Shown here: one piece after another, positions 37,203-49,719 of the stretch
Position numbering within the stretch: the first letter of the stretch is position 1
How the letters are laid out: every line of letters begins with the position of its first letter
Assembly: GCA_027563935.2 (NCBI GenBank)
Contig: CM050450.1
Coordinates: 9,903,957 to 9,967,956 of the forward strand
Length of the DNA: 64,000 nucleotides
Origin: Costus lasius
Taxonomy: Eukaryota > Streptophyta > Magnoliopsida > Zingiberales > Costaceae
Direction: 5' to 3'
Made by a program: the position numbers and the translations under genes
The notes under the pieces: model-generated
The model's input: only the letters and a program-made list of their open reading frames with translations
Database searches by the model: none
Told to the model about the DNA's origin: nothing

Positions 37203-37216
37203 CCGGCTCTGATACC
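37203..37216 (-). promoter_or_regulatory. Primer-binding site, initiator tRNA-Met type
   Basis: Reads GGTATCAGAGCCGG on the minus strand, four bases inside the 5' LTR (37221-37819). This is the standard plant tRNA-iMet site, lacking only the leading T. Confidence 0.9.
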
Positions 37217-37220
37217 TTAT

Positions 37221-37819
37221 TGTCACAGCCAAATTCCCCCCATGAAATTTTGCTGAGGGAGACGAAAGAATTGGCTGTGGCCAGTAGGCGAATTCGCTGG
37301 AAATCGCCTCAGCCTTCACCCCACGGGAAACGAAACCCCAGATGATCCAAAGGGTAAAAAACTCCTATCCTTCACATACTCATGCAGCTTATAAATAATA
37401 AATGCTCCCACTTGTTCCTGCCCGCGGGTATATCGCACCTACTTATCTACTTACATAATCCGATGTGATATCTTCACTCGGCTCGATACAACGAGGCTTA
37501 TGTCGTAACATGCTAATCCCATCACTCCGCCCAACTTCTCATGCCCTAGCTTACATCATAATGTGCCACACAAACTCTTCGTGCTTCGCCCAACTCAATA
37601 TAGTCAGATTCACATCGTAATGCATCACACGGATGCTCCGCCTAATCTGTCGTATCTGAGTTCACGTCATAACGCATTGGATCATCAACACTCTACCTGA
37701 CTTAGCATGACATGGCTCATGTCACAGCGAACCCAAACTTGGCACTCCGCCCACCCCTCATGCCCAAGCTTTCTAAATATGAATATTACCAAATTAGGTA
37801 TGCCGTACTATCACTACCA
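37221..37819 (-). repeat. 5' LTR (599 bp) of the non-autonomous element
   Basis: Begins TGTCACAGCC and ends ATCACTACCA on the plus strand, and is followed directly by CTTAG. It is collinear with 35132-35847 apart from many substitutions and a deletion. Confidence 0.9.
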
Positions 37820-37824
37820 CTTAG

Positions 37825-40163
37825 CATGTTACAGAAACATCTCTAAGTAAGATTAAAAAAACAATAGTTACTTATAACATTTAAAAGTATTCTCTGAGCA
37901 GTGCTGCTGCTGATCATGGTTTGAACCAGTGCATATTAGTACGGATTGACACAATACGCTCGGACTTGTGTTATTCATTATTTTATAAATATTTTTATGT
38001 AAAAACTAAAATACATCTAACACAGATATGCATTTTAACTCTTGGCATCCAAAAAGGATGACAGATTGCATGGAAAAGCTGCGGTTCTAACACAGGTATG
38101 ATGCTGCTTCAGCAACTCAGCAATAGATACCGGAAAGTTAAACCAATCAAGCTAAGTGCCTGCGCTAGTAATAGATGAGTTTATTTTTTTTTTTAAAAAA
38201 AAAAACTGTATTTGTTTACAATTTTTTCCTTTTTTGAAAGGTAGAACTAAGTAATAATGGTTCTATCCAATTATTTGGATACAATAGAAACATGGCACTG
38301 ATTAAGTGATCATTAGATTCTCTTCTTATCATGTTAATGTTACCCGGCAAGTTATGTTTCCTAACATTGCCCATTTGTATTGAATCAAAAGGTTTTAAGA
38401 ATGGTAAATTATTAGATTAATTTCAATTTATCCTCAGATGGGTTGGTTGATTTTTACGCTAGTTTTCTATTATTTAAAACGTGTCAGTGATTAAACTAGG
38501 ATCTGCTCGTCTAAAATAACTTTAATATTCGTTAATAAATGATTAAGAGGTTGTGTTAGTATAATTTTCAGTAAGAAAATGTTATGTTTCAATTATACCT
38601 GTTTTCATAATTTGTTTCTTTGGCTAAGAAAGGAAAGCAATAAAAATAGAGAAGATATTTGAAAGAAAGAAAAACAAAGAAGAGATTCCTAATCTAGAAA
38701 GAAAAATAATGGGACAACTTGTTCAATTGAGGGGATAGAAACGAAAGGAAACACAAGGCTTTCTTTGAAAAGACACGTGTACCGTTTCACTACCAATTTT
38801 CTATTCCTATATGTAGTAAAAATTTGGTCTAGTTGGAAAAACCAACGTGTTCAGTAAAAAGTATTCCATATGGGTCCTATCAAATTGATCGGCATACTTA
38901 AAAATTATGAAATAAAAATATTCCATAAATTTGTACACAAAGTCAGCATGATTGAATTGAAATTAAAATTAGTCAAAGACAACTCAAAGGAGATTCCAAT
39001 TAGTCAAATGTTAGGTTGAAAATTTACCTCAAATATTTGACATGTTTTTTTAGTTTGATCAATTTTTTACATAATAAAATTAAAGAAAATTAGATACTAA
39101 ATTAAAAAAAATCTTTATGTATATATATATATATATAGATAGAGAGAGAGAGAATGGTCATATAAAGACGCGTTCGTCCCACAATCGAGTCAGTCCGCGA
39201 CAAGTTTCTTACGACTCTTCATCTCCCCTCGATCTTCTTAGTTGCTGCATCTCGTCGTCAGGTGATTACCTTCACTCGCTTTGTTTTGTGGCCAGATTCC
39301 ACCCTAGAAGTGACGATTGATCGAGAAAAAGAATCAAATGCTTCTTCTTTCTCTTTTACCTCCGACTTAACTTTCTGGGTCCAATCATTTCGAATTTTCG
39401 ATTACGTTTTCTTTTCCTGTTTTGGGGATTCGTTGCTCTTTGGTTATCCATTTCGAGGGAGCTTGTTTCTTCAATTAGGCTTCTTTTGTGGTTACATGTT
39501 ATCTAATAAATCTAACGTCATTCTCTCTCCCTGAGCTTCTTTAATTACGCTAGGATGAAAATGGGGGTTTCTGATTAGAAAAAAACTAAATTCAATGCCA
39601 TGCAGCGACATCGACATAAAATGTGTGATTGGTAACGGCGTAAATTGTTCTTGTGTGGCACTTTCATTAGATGCCAAAATTATTTACTTGAACATAAACA
39701 TTGTTGTTTCATATCTATGCAATATCCTTGCTATTTGTTTATAACGCAGCAAAGCTAAAAAAAGCCCTAACAAGTACAAACATTACAAGATGATAATTCT
39801 GTTACTTTTTCAGGTACGACTTCATTGAAAAGTACTGATCTTGATCTTTATTTTTGCACAAGTGTTCGTGGGGAGTCACTTTTCTTATTGGAGCTTGTTT
39901 GTTGTACATAATGCAGTATGCGTGACTGGTATGTGCATTCTTTGATTATTTTTTCAACTGTTTCTACCGTTCTCATCCATAATTACATCTGAATGAAAAA
40001 AAAAACAAAATTCTATTGTTGTTTTCATGTGATCAAGCTATGGCCTTTTTTTTCTCTAATTGTCAAGTTAGCTATCAGGAGAACACCACAGAGTACTCCT
40101 TTATAAACAATTAATGTAGTCTCTTCTACCAGGAAACTATCATAGGCTGAATCAGTTTGTGGT
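37825..40163. other. Intergenic, then 5' UTR and leader intron of the SLC35F5-like gene
   Basis: 37825-39100 is AT-rich with no recognised gene. A (TA)n/(GA)n microsatellite lies at 39118-39153. The GC-richer stretch about 39165-39260, ending CGTCGTCAG|GTGATT, looks like a 5' UTR exon. A second leader piece begins after TCTACCAG near 40132 and runs to the start codon. Confidence 0.45.
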
Positions 40164-43100
40164 ATGGCCCTTATGGATCACCAATGGAAATCACTCCAAA
40201 GATGGATGGAGGGGGATACATGGCGTTGGGCTTTAGGATTGATGTATATACTTGCAGTGGCAACAATATGGATTGCTGCTAGCTATATAGTTCAGTCTGT
40301 TGTAGATTCTGGCGTTTCTCCTTTCTTGATAACTTACATATGTAACTCACTATTTGTGATTTATCTCCCTATTATCGAAATTGCTCGATATTTTGAGGAT
40401 TCAAGTGAAAATTTTGTATTGTGGTTCAAAGGAAAGAGCAATCAATTTGTTCAGCCATCTGTGCCTTTGGAGAATGTTAATCTTCTTGATGATGGTGATG
40501 ACAAGACCCAGTCATCTATAGACAGCCCTTCTGGAGTGGAAAATACATCAAAAAATGTCTTGAGAATTCAGGATCCCAGTAACACATTGCATGATCAGAA
40601 TGGATCTATCTTTGAGCAAGTTCAAACTGTGCTAACTAATGATTTCAGTAAACAAGTGGATTCAAAGGGACGCTGGACTCGTTCTCGTGTTGCTAAAGTC
40701 AGCATTCTGATATGCCCTTTTTGGTTTTGCGCACAGCTAACATTCAATCTCTCACTTAAATACACTACCGTGACGGTAAGTGTCTTTATATATTCAGTTA
40801 CCGTTTCTCAAATACTGATGTCCTCATTATATATTTGATTTATACCTTAATATTGGTGTTTATTACTCTTGCAGTCTAACACTATTTTGAGCAGCACATC
40901 AAGCCTTTTTACTTTCTTGGTCGCCTTAGCTTTCCTAGGAGAAAAATTCACATGGGTGAAGCTAGTAAGTGTTCTTCTCTGCATGGGAGGAACAATAATT
41001 GTTAGTCTAGCTGATTCAAGCAGTGGAGTCAGTGCAATTGCAACAAATCCTCTTGTTGGAGACATTCTTGCTCTCATTTCTGCGATTCTATATTCAGTTT
41101 ATATTACACTGATCCGGAAAAAGTTACCTGATGAGAAGAAGGGAGAGGGTCAAGCAAGTACAGCCCAGTTTCTTGGATTTATTGGGCTATTTAATTTCGT
41201 CATATTTTTTCCTGTTGCTTTGTTTCTAAATGTTACAAGACTGGAGCCATTTCACAAGCTTAGCTGGAAGCAATTTGGCCTTATTGTTGGAAAAGGTTTG
41301 TGCTTAATTTTCTTACCGTCCAATTTCATAATTTTCTTTGCTTGTTTATCATGATCTCTTATTTTGATTGACATTATTCAGTGAACAGCTAGGCAATTGA
41401 TTTCATCTAAAAAAAAATCTCTTGTTCTCACTCACATTATACTTTCTACAGTACTTAGTTTGCTTAAAGAATTATTTATCACACCAGACTTAAGAAACAA
41501 TTCCAAACATCCTTATATTGGCAGTATATATTGGTCCAACTATATAGTGGAACACGAAATAGAGTTGGTACCAGTCTGATATATAATATATGCAATATCA
41601 AGCAGGTGGTACTAGCCAATACCATTTATTGGTATTGAGTGATATCATTTGTTGGTAGATACCAGACCGTTTGACTTTATCATTTTCTTGTGCACTGGAA
41701 AAACCTGATAAGTCTATATATTTATTGTCTATCCTCAAGTTGGCTTCTCCAGTTTGCTGTTGAAGAATGAATATGGGACTTATTTGATTATTTTCAACGT
41801 TGTATTCTTTTACAATGGACCATTTCTTTTTGTTCTACATGTGTTGTTCTTCAATATCATCTACTAAACAATTGAGAACTATCTAAATTCTAAAGTTATG
41901 CTTATGCAATCATCTTATCACATGCTTTGCATAAGAGTTATTCCAGAATAAAAACTTTAGAAATCATGGTAGAGAAAAAAAATGACAAGGCCTCCTGCAA
42001 CTACCCCTTCTCGTAACGTCTTTATGAGAAGAACATATTCAATATCAACTATAGTCTCCATCTATTTCCTCTCTTTGCTCTCCCTTCTCCTTACCCTCCT
42101 TTTTCCTCCACTTCTTTGAACATCACAATAATATCTTGTATTTTCTTAGTAGTTCACAGAAATTTTAGTAAGGATTTCATACATCCAATGCATACCCCAG
42201 ATTTTCTTTGAAAGGTAATGGATATGCAGTATTCAGACACATTATTTTGTATGTTTCCCCACTAACTTCAATTACATTATGACAAGTCACATATACGCAA
42301 ACTTTAAGGAAGCTTTCATACTGTGGACTATATCAGGTTAACACTACATGGTAGGACATCTTAAATATTACGAATTTGATAAATATACATGGTTTGTACA
42401 AAAGGTTTTGAGTTTTCAGTTAAGTGAAAATAATAATAAAAAAGATTTTAGTTTTGAATCACATCAGCTTTGTAAATGTGTTAGCTAATAGCTATAGACT
42501 ATAGTTCAATTAGTTTTATATTATGCTCCACATATTTGAGTTTTCTACCTAAGTGAAAACAAAAACTGAAAGGCACCTTGTTGCTGTTTTTTGGATTTTT
42601 TAAAATATCCCAGTTTTGATTTTTGTAAAAAAATTCTACTAAACATGCTTCCAGTCCTGTTTCTATTTTGCACAAAATTTTAACTAAAAAAAATTCATAC
42701 TAAACAGGGCCTTACAACATATTTCTTGGATTGTTTGAAGTAAGATATTCAAGATTTTATTGAATTGTGTCATCTTCCGTATTTTTTTCACCCAAAAATC
42801 GATTGGAAGGTTGTAGCAATATAGCATCTTTGATGTCCAGAATCTTGAACGTCTATTGCTGAAGCAATTAGGATTAGTCACTCAGCTGTTCTCTTTTCTT
42901 CTGAAATTTATCATCCGTATTGCATATTTTCCTTATCATTTGGGATCTTGTAAAACATGAGTCATTAATTGTGGTTGTTCTCTAGCTCTAATATTGATAT
43001 TGAGGAGGTGTAATGATGTACCCTTGAGGCCACAAACTTCATTAGCAGACTTGCTCTTACCCATTTCTAGGCTCTTCATCCTAAAACTGCAACTTGATCA

Positions 43101-43937
43101 AGTATGAGTTACTGCACTTACACTGATTCTAAGTTCTAATGCTATCGGGAATTCTTGGAATTTGAACTAATCTGGTGATTAGAACACAGTCAATTTGCAG
43201 TAATTTCGTTTTTAACTAAATTTGTGAGTCCATATATTTTCGTAATAAGTTCGATCTTCTGTATTGCAAAGCATTGTGTATTGAGAATTACTGTGGAAGC
43301 AATGTGAAGGTAGAACCTTTGCTTCGTCTTCGTATAGGATTCATACCCCTACTCCATCGACATTACTCTTGCTGGACTACAAATGAAAGCCTGGAATATA
43401 TCGACCTTATGAGTATCAAGTATATTTACATTTTCCTGATCATATTGGTTGATAGCATTTTGATTCTCTTTCAAAAACTGACGGTACTTTCTTTTAGCTA
43501 TTGTTCGTGCAGCTTTATGCGTCTATACTTGCACCGTAATAGAAGTTTGACATGGTTTAGTTTAATTCTGTTCAGTCATTCAGAATGAAGAGGAAATGAT
43601 GGAAATAACATGTTCTGTTCACGTTGATGCAGGCTTAATGGACAATGTATTCAGTGATTACCTATGGGTGAAGGCCACCCATTTAACGTCGACAACAGTT
43701 GCTACGGCTGGTCTGACAATTCAAGTTCCGATTGCTGCTGTCATAGACACTCTGACTGGCCAAGCGCCCAAGCTCTTTGATTACATTGGAGCTGTTGCTG
43801 TTATGATTGGGTTCGCTGGGATCAACATTCCATCAGATGATTCATACGGTAGTCAAACTACGGAAAGAGGAAGCATAATAGTGGATGATGGCCATCTAGA
43901 GCTGGTGGCAAATGAAGGCGCGGACGATGCCCAATAG
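40164..43937 (+). CDS. Drug/metabolite transporter, SLC35F5-like (EamA fold), membrane protein
   Basis: Three exons (40164-40775, 40875-41295, 43633-43937) join in phase to 445 residues. About ten hydrophobic helices are visible. The first pair is LGLMYILAVATIWIAASYIV and PFLITYICNSLFVIYLPI, then a hydrophilic loop of ~95 residues, then VSILICPFWFCAQLTFNLSL. Exon 2 carries helices around SSLFTFLVALAFLGEKFTWV and SVLLCMGGTIIVSLAD. It continues with GDILALISAILYSVYITLIR and FIGLFNFVIFFPVALFL. Exon 3 carries TVATAGLTIQVPIAAVIDTL and YIGAVAVMIGFAGINI. The LGEKFTWVKL and ILYSVYITLIRKKLPDE blocks are typical of SLC35F5 / yeast YML018C-like proteins. The substrate is unknown in plants. Intron 2 is 2.3 kb. 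The tail is acidic. Confidence 0.9.
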
Positions 43938-45893
43938 TGCAATTTTCTTTTCACTCTAGTGGCAATCAAATTTTATTTTTTGGTTGACGATGAGCAAATA
44001 TATGGCTCTTGGTCATCACCACCCTCTGACGGCTATTGTTCTATCATGTGGGGGAGCTCGCAGAAAAGGTTCCACAGCAACTTCAAGGCATGACATGGAG
44101 AGAATGCACTCCTTGGGCTTGATGATTCACTGTTCAAGTACTGATCAAAAACCTGAGCTGCTTCCAAATAGCTCGTTACAGAGTCATATCACAGTTCACA
44201 GCCTATTAATTTCAGTATATCATTGAGTGGATGACATAGACGAATGATCTAGTCATGATTGTCGTCTCAATATTTACCAAAGCATCTTGGATAAAGGTGT
44301 TTCTGTTAATGCGATAAGATATATGGGAAATTTTCTTCTTTGCTACTAGTTGAACGTCCTGTTGGTGCTTGCCCAAAGCCAGTACCTGAAAGTTTGAATC
44401 AGTGAAAACAGATCTGTTTATTTGAGCCGGACACAACCTTTTGATTAGAACTGGGAGGTGTTGTGAGTGCTATAAGGCTGCGGTTGACATAATTGTGAAA
44501 AAGTTTCCTTGAAGAAAAAATAAACATTCTAGTTGTTTTCGGAACTGCACAATGTACAAAGTGATTCGTGTGCTCTAGTTTAGACAAAATCAACTCTTTA
44601 TTAAACTCAATCTCAGGAATGAATTATTTAGTTTCAGGAGTGCTCTTTCTTGTGAAGCCTTTGCCAGTCAAATTAGTCAACATGAAGTTGACTTGAAGAG
44701 CATAATTATCCTACTATTGAGGAGCCTTTTGTGTGGACCTCAATGAGTAGGCATAGCTGATCTTTCACTACTTACATCAAAATATATTGGTTGACAAAGT
44801 CATGACCTCAAAAGATTGATGCGGCTATACTTTTGCACTTTCTTGCTAAGATCAAGACTAAGTGACATTATTGAACTTAATATAAATTGATTTTAGTATC
44901 ATTTTGGCCCTCATGCCATCCAAGTCAAGGGCACTTGTTAACTCACCACCAATTCGCCTTCAAGACATTCCTTATAGAACAAATAGCAATTAGGGCATTT
45001 ATAACCTTTATAAAAGCACTAAAATAAATTTTATAATCACTTATTATCATAATTGATAAGCATTATTTTTCTTGTAGATCTTTCGTAACTATACAAATGA
45101 TTAGAATAATAATAATAATAAACAATTAAACTAAACATATAGTTCTAGTTATAGTTACGTTTTCTAATATTAATACGTTAATTTAATAAATAACTAAATA
45201 AAATTGAGGGATGCTCAACATTAAAGACAATTTCCAATACAATTAACCAAGAAATTAAGAAAATAAAACGAGATTTCTGGTTTCTATTTCCATATTTTCA
45301 ATCAATACAAAAACTCATAAGGCCATGCTAATTCACAAAGTTAGAGAGGATGAAGGAGCTTAGGAGAAACGTTACAATCTCTTTAGAGTTAGGAAGACAC
45401 CATTAGTTGGTTTAACATATTGGATCATCTAGAAAAAAAGGTTGCAAAAGTATGGAAAGTCATTTTAACAATAAAGTTAATAATGTGACCTTTTCACTAT
45501 TCATAAAAGAGAAGAAGATTAGGTAAAACAAAAGTATTTTGTTGTTTAATGCTCATATTTAATAGTGCTAAATGCTAATAATGCACTTAATTACCAATTT
45601 AATTGATTAAAAATAGTATTGCTATAGAATTTGAATGACACTTCTTATTATTTAGGATCATCCAAGTAACGAATAATATGTTTATGATGACATTTAAGTG
45701 TATATATAGGATTTACAACTAATTAGTTCATATAAATAGGATATATTCTAACAAAGAGCTTTGGCGTGGTTGGCACCACCGTTGAATATTGAGTATAAAT
45801 ACGAACCCTCTCTCTTTCTTTCTACATCTCACTCTTCCATTGGATAATTAGGTTGCTCTTTGTGTACTTTTTACGGACTTCCAATTCCTCCAT
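43938..45893. other. Intergenic, no gene recognised
   Basis: The first ~300 bp is the likely 3' UTR of the transporter gene. The remainder is AT-rich, without long open frames or recognisable repeats, up to the FQR1-type promoter. Confidence 0.55.
45794..45800 (+). promoter_or_regulatory. TATA box of the quinone reductase gene
   Basis: TATAAAT about 96 bp upstream of the start codon, followed by a pyrimidine-rich leader (CTCTCTCTTTCTTTC), a usual arrangement for a highly expressed plant gene. Confidence 0.65.
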
Positions 45894-45895
45894 CT

Positions 45896-46982
45896 ATGGC
45901 CACCAAGATTTTTGTAGTGTGAGTGTTTAAGCTAATGCATTGTGCTGAACTAGTTCGGCTAATTAGTCTTTCATGTACTTAATCTTTTGATTTTCTTTTC
46001 TCGTTGTCATCTTCTTTAGGTACTACTCCATGTATGGGCATGTCGAAAAGCTCGCTGAAGAAATCAAGAGAGGCGCTTCATCTGTTGAAGATGTTGAAGT
46101 AAAGCTCTGGCAGGTAAAGGGGCATAATATTTTGGAAATGTGATTCGCCACTCAATAACAAAGATGTTAAATAGATTCATAAATTGTTCTTCAGTTCATT
46201 AGGACTTATCTTGATGCTGTTCTTTCAGTTCATTATGAGTTCATCTCAATTTGATCTTTTTTTTTTTCTAGTTTCATTCTTGAATCATATATACACGCAT
46301 TGTCAAATAGGTTCCTGAGACTCTTCCTGAAGAGGTTCTTGAAAAGATGGGTGCTCCTCCAAAGAGTGATGTGCCAATCATCACTCCTGATGATCTTGTT
46401 GAGGCAAATGGTATTATCTTTGGTTTCCCAACAAGGTTTGGTATGATGGCTGCTCAATTCAAAGCTTTCATGGATTCAACTGGAGGTCTCTGGAGCACAC
46501 AAGCTCTGGCAGGCAAACCTGCAGGAATTTTCTACAGCACAGGATCTCAAGGCGGTGGCCAAGAAACTACTCCGTATGCTGCTCTTCTTTAGAATCTCTA
46601 ATTTCATATTTTTGAAAGAAAAGTTTCAGATTGTTCAGTTCTGAAAAACAAAAACCTTAGTTCTGAACATATTATTAGCTTATGGATTAGTTTGAAGAAG
46701 GAATTCTAGCTTACTGAAATTCTGAACATCATTTGCTTTTGGTTTTGCAGTTTGACAGCCATAACTCAATTGACTCATCATGGTATGATCTTTGTTCCAA
46801 TTGGCTACAATTTTGGTGCTGGAATGTTTGAGATGGAGAAGGTTAAGGGTGGTAGTCCATATGGTTCTGGAACTTATGCTGGAGATGGCTCAAGGTTCCC
46901 ATCTGACCTTGAGCTTGAGCAAGCTTTTCACCAAGGAAAGTACTTTGCCAACATTGCTAAGAAATTCAAGGATTTCTCCTAA
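45896..46982 (+). CDS. FQR1: NAD(P)H:quinone oxidoreductase, FQR1/WrbA flavodoxin family
   Basis: Four exons (45896-45918, 46020-46113, 46311-46573, 46751-46982) join in phase to 203 residues, matching the family's ~204. Exon 1 codes only seven residues plus two bases (MATKIFV). The FMN phosphate-binding loop is [16 protein letters not shown], spanning exons 1 and 2. Other hallmarks are [40 protein letters not shown] and [20 protein letters not shown], the last spanning exons 3 and 4. The enzyme performs two-electron reduction of quinones, avoiding semiquinone radicals, and is cytosolic or plasma-membrane associated. In Arabidopsis, FQR1 is auxin-induced. All expected motifs are intact. Confidence 0.95.
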
Positions 46983-47997
46983 TTAGCTTGCATTCTTATG
47001 TAGAACTTTCAATGAATAATGGATGGTCACTTGATGGGAGTTTCAAGTGCATTAAGCTTGTAACTGTATATCATAAGCAACATAATAATTAATATATTTG
47101 ATTTCCCTTGATTTGTTTATTGTTTTGTGTTAAATGTTGTTTTGATTCGAATTTCTTTTAAGATTGACTCCACACATATATTCGATAAATAACAAGTGTA
47201 TTTCACACTAGGGGTGAGTAAAAGCACCTTTTATTGGTATTTAATATTTTGGCACTAGTACCAATTCCTAAATTTTAATTTAGTGCTCTCCTGAACTCCC
47301 AAAGTATCGAATAATATTATTTTATATTAATAATTATAGACATCATGACTCACATACCAACACACGGATAAACTTGTATGCCTTATCCATTATTTGTTAT
47401 TTTAATTTAAGATTTCAAAATTTTTCATAAATAAATATTTGAATTTTAGTACAAAACTTATGTATCGGTACTAATATCGAATTCTCGAATGCATACCCTA
47501 CCTTTTGTTTATTGTTTAGATAGATGATTGTTAATGATGAGAAACTTTGTAGACTATTTGATCAATGCTTTCAAACCTAATTAGAATATTGTTCAATAAG
47601 TTATAATTCTATCAACAACAAAAAATTCCTTGTTCAACTATCTACCAATTAGTTGAACACTGTTTTTTTTTCCATGGACACCAACCCACTTCAACAGTAG
47701 AAGCAACAAAAAGTGCTTTGCTTTGCATAAATTAAGCAGATAGTAAAAATTAGCCTATTAGTTCTACTTCCACCAATTCTCATATCCCCTTCCAAATCTG
47801 TGCACCTGTCCCACCTATCATCCCTAATTTCCTCACTAATTCTTCTTCCTGCTGCTAATCCTCCAACTACTGCACTTTTCTTTACATAATCTCTTGTTCT
47901 TTGCATCAGCAAAGTGCCATGTTTTTTCTTCCCCTCAGCTGCTCTCTAATTTGCTGAGGGGGAGCATTCTGTGTGGAGGAAGTTGACTTTTGATGAT
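46983..47997. other. Intergenic between two convergent genes
   Basis: 3' regions of the FQR1-type gene (+) and the bHLH gene (-). It holds one possible small hAT-like repeat (47209-47500). Confidence 0.5.
47209..47500. mobile_element. Possible diverged hAT MITE
   Basis: Starts TAGGGGTGAGTAAAAGCACC and ends GAATGCATACCCTA, resembling the TAGGGGTG-type ends of the MITE at 13361-13876 and containing similar 'GGTACTAATATCGAATTC' interior sequence. No target duplication was found, so this is weak. Confidence 0.35.
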
Positions 47998-49588
47998 CTA
48001 GCCACTCATTCCTCCAAAAAAAGCACTCCAAATGTCAACGGGGGGCTCTCTCGCTATGCCAAATGTGGCTGAAACTGGAACCAGGCAGAGCCCTCGGCTT
48101 CCGAGGTCTTCCTGCAAATTTATATTTGTGTTCATCGTCAGTGATCTTGAAGCTAATAGATGAAACAATTAGTAGATAGATGGTTGGATACTTGGATGCA
48201 ATTGATCCCCTACCTTAGTTTGGGGGATCTGCTGGCCGTTCTTTTGGCCTGGAGAACTTAGAACCTAAAACCATAGTCCTGGTTAGTAATCAAGATTCGT
48301 GGAATGGATAAAGATCTGCAGCGTTGACCTGATGGAGATGATGGAATCATGAAACTCACCCGGACTTGATCGTGGAGGAATTTTATGTAGTCAATGGCCT
48401 CATGAAGTACTGACGCGGTGTCAGTCTGCAAGTGAGTTTTGAGTTATTGTAGTCCTGTTTAAATTCTGAGAAAATTGAGTTGGAGTTTCACAAGATCTTC
48501 ACCTTCCCAAATGGCGAGACCAGTTGCTGCAGAGCTGTGATTCTGTCGCCCAGCTTCTCTTTCCTGACCTAAACGAGCTTTGATCGATTAATTTCCATGG
48601 CTGAATTCTGTAAGAAATTGATTTATTTATTTTCTTCACTGTACCTTGAAAGTTGGCAATGGTGATGGAGTCTCAATCCTAGGCCTCTTGGCCGCTGGTT
48701 GACTGCAGTTTGTAGAGCCGCCAGTTCTTGAATTTGACTAAAATTTTGAAACTCGAATTAATCGTTGAAAACATTCTAGAAATTGCTGTATGAGATAGAT
48801 CTAGCTAGTAAACACTAACCTTTGTCCCTCGTTTGCTGCTACTGAATGATTCGCCAAATCCACGCTGGACTAGATTGGGAGGCCATGGAGCTTCAGGATT
48901 GGTGCTGCTCAGCAACTGATGCTGTAGCTCCGGCGGCGAGGAGTACTGCAAGAGCTGCAGCGGTTCCGGCTCTATCGGAGACCTGGATAATTCGTTGGAG
49001 TCCTCATGATCATTCATGCAAGACTGGTCGTAGGTGTGGTCAACTGGCTGCTGCAGCAGCTGGCTGTCGAATTCTGCCAGGCCTTGTAGCGCAGCTGCCG
49101 GCGATGTGAAGCCGGTGCTGCCCGTCAACGGACCAAACAAGAATGAGCTCTCCAATATTTCCGGATGCATCACTTGCCTAGATTCTGTCGGTGAGGCTTC
49201 CTGAATCTGTAAGATTCCTGAACTCCCATCCCCTCGGACCAAGGCGTCCATGCTACATCATATAAAGATGAAATCATTCAAGTAACAATCGGGAAACTAG
49301 ATACTGATATTTGCACCGACAAGAGACTCACAAGAGAGGATGGCCGAACTCCAAAATTTCTTCCGGCGTGGAATCGAAGAATTGAGCGGAATCTTGGGAG
49401 AAGTGGATATCTGGTTCGACGTCGAACAGGTGAGTAATGGCGGCGGCCCAGTTGAAGCTGCCGTTCATGTTGGTGTGCTGAGCAGAGCAGGAAACCGGCG
49501 CAGAGATACTGGGCATGCTGTTGCACCACCAGCTGCCGGCGGCAGCGGCGCCACTGCCACAGACACCGGGGATGAGCTCCTCAGCCAT
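47998..49588 (-). CDS. bHLH transcription factor, atypical basic region (bHLH68/112/123-like)
   Basis: Seven exons (49588-49332, 49252-48820, 48737-48645, 48568-48503, 48425-48360, 48264-48214, 48111-47998) join in phase to 359 residues. The N-terminal half is Ser/Gln/Glu-rich, as in activation regions, with DSTPEEILEF near the end of exon 1. Exon 3 gives a basic stretch, QPAAKRPRIETPSPLPTFKV. Exons 4 and 5 encode the helix-loop-helix: RKEKLGDRITALQQLVSPFG and TDTASVLHEAIDYIKFLHDQ. The His-Glu-Arg triad that contacts E-box DNA is absent from the basic region, as known for this plant subgroup, so classical E-box binding is doubtful. The C-terminus has EDLGSRGLCLVPVSATFGI, conserved in the subgroup as I recall it. 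The exact ortholog was not assigned. Confidence 0.92.
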
Positions 49589-49719
49589 GCGTGAACCTCG
49601 ATCGAGCTCCTCTTACCCAGCTGTTGACGACAAGTGAAGGTAGGCGGGATAGTTATCAATCCGTCAATTTCCACTTCTATAAATAGAGAAGTGACGAAGG
49701 TAGGTCGTCGGACCCCATG

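Larger units (their letters stand above)
35132..37819 (-). mobile_element. Non-autonomous LTR retrotransposon (gypsy gag remnant, pol deleted)
   Basis: 2688 bp, flanked by a perfect 5-bp duplication CTTAG (35127-35131 and 37820-37824). Two LTRs begin TGTCACAGCCAAATTCCCCC. The internal region is only about 1.37 kb. A canonical initiator-Met primer-binding site next to the right LTR fixes the orientation as minus, and a purine-rich tract (GGGCCGGAGAGAT, minus strand, 35848-35860) abuts the left LTR. No RT or integrase remains. Confidence 0.93.
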
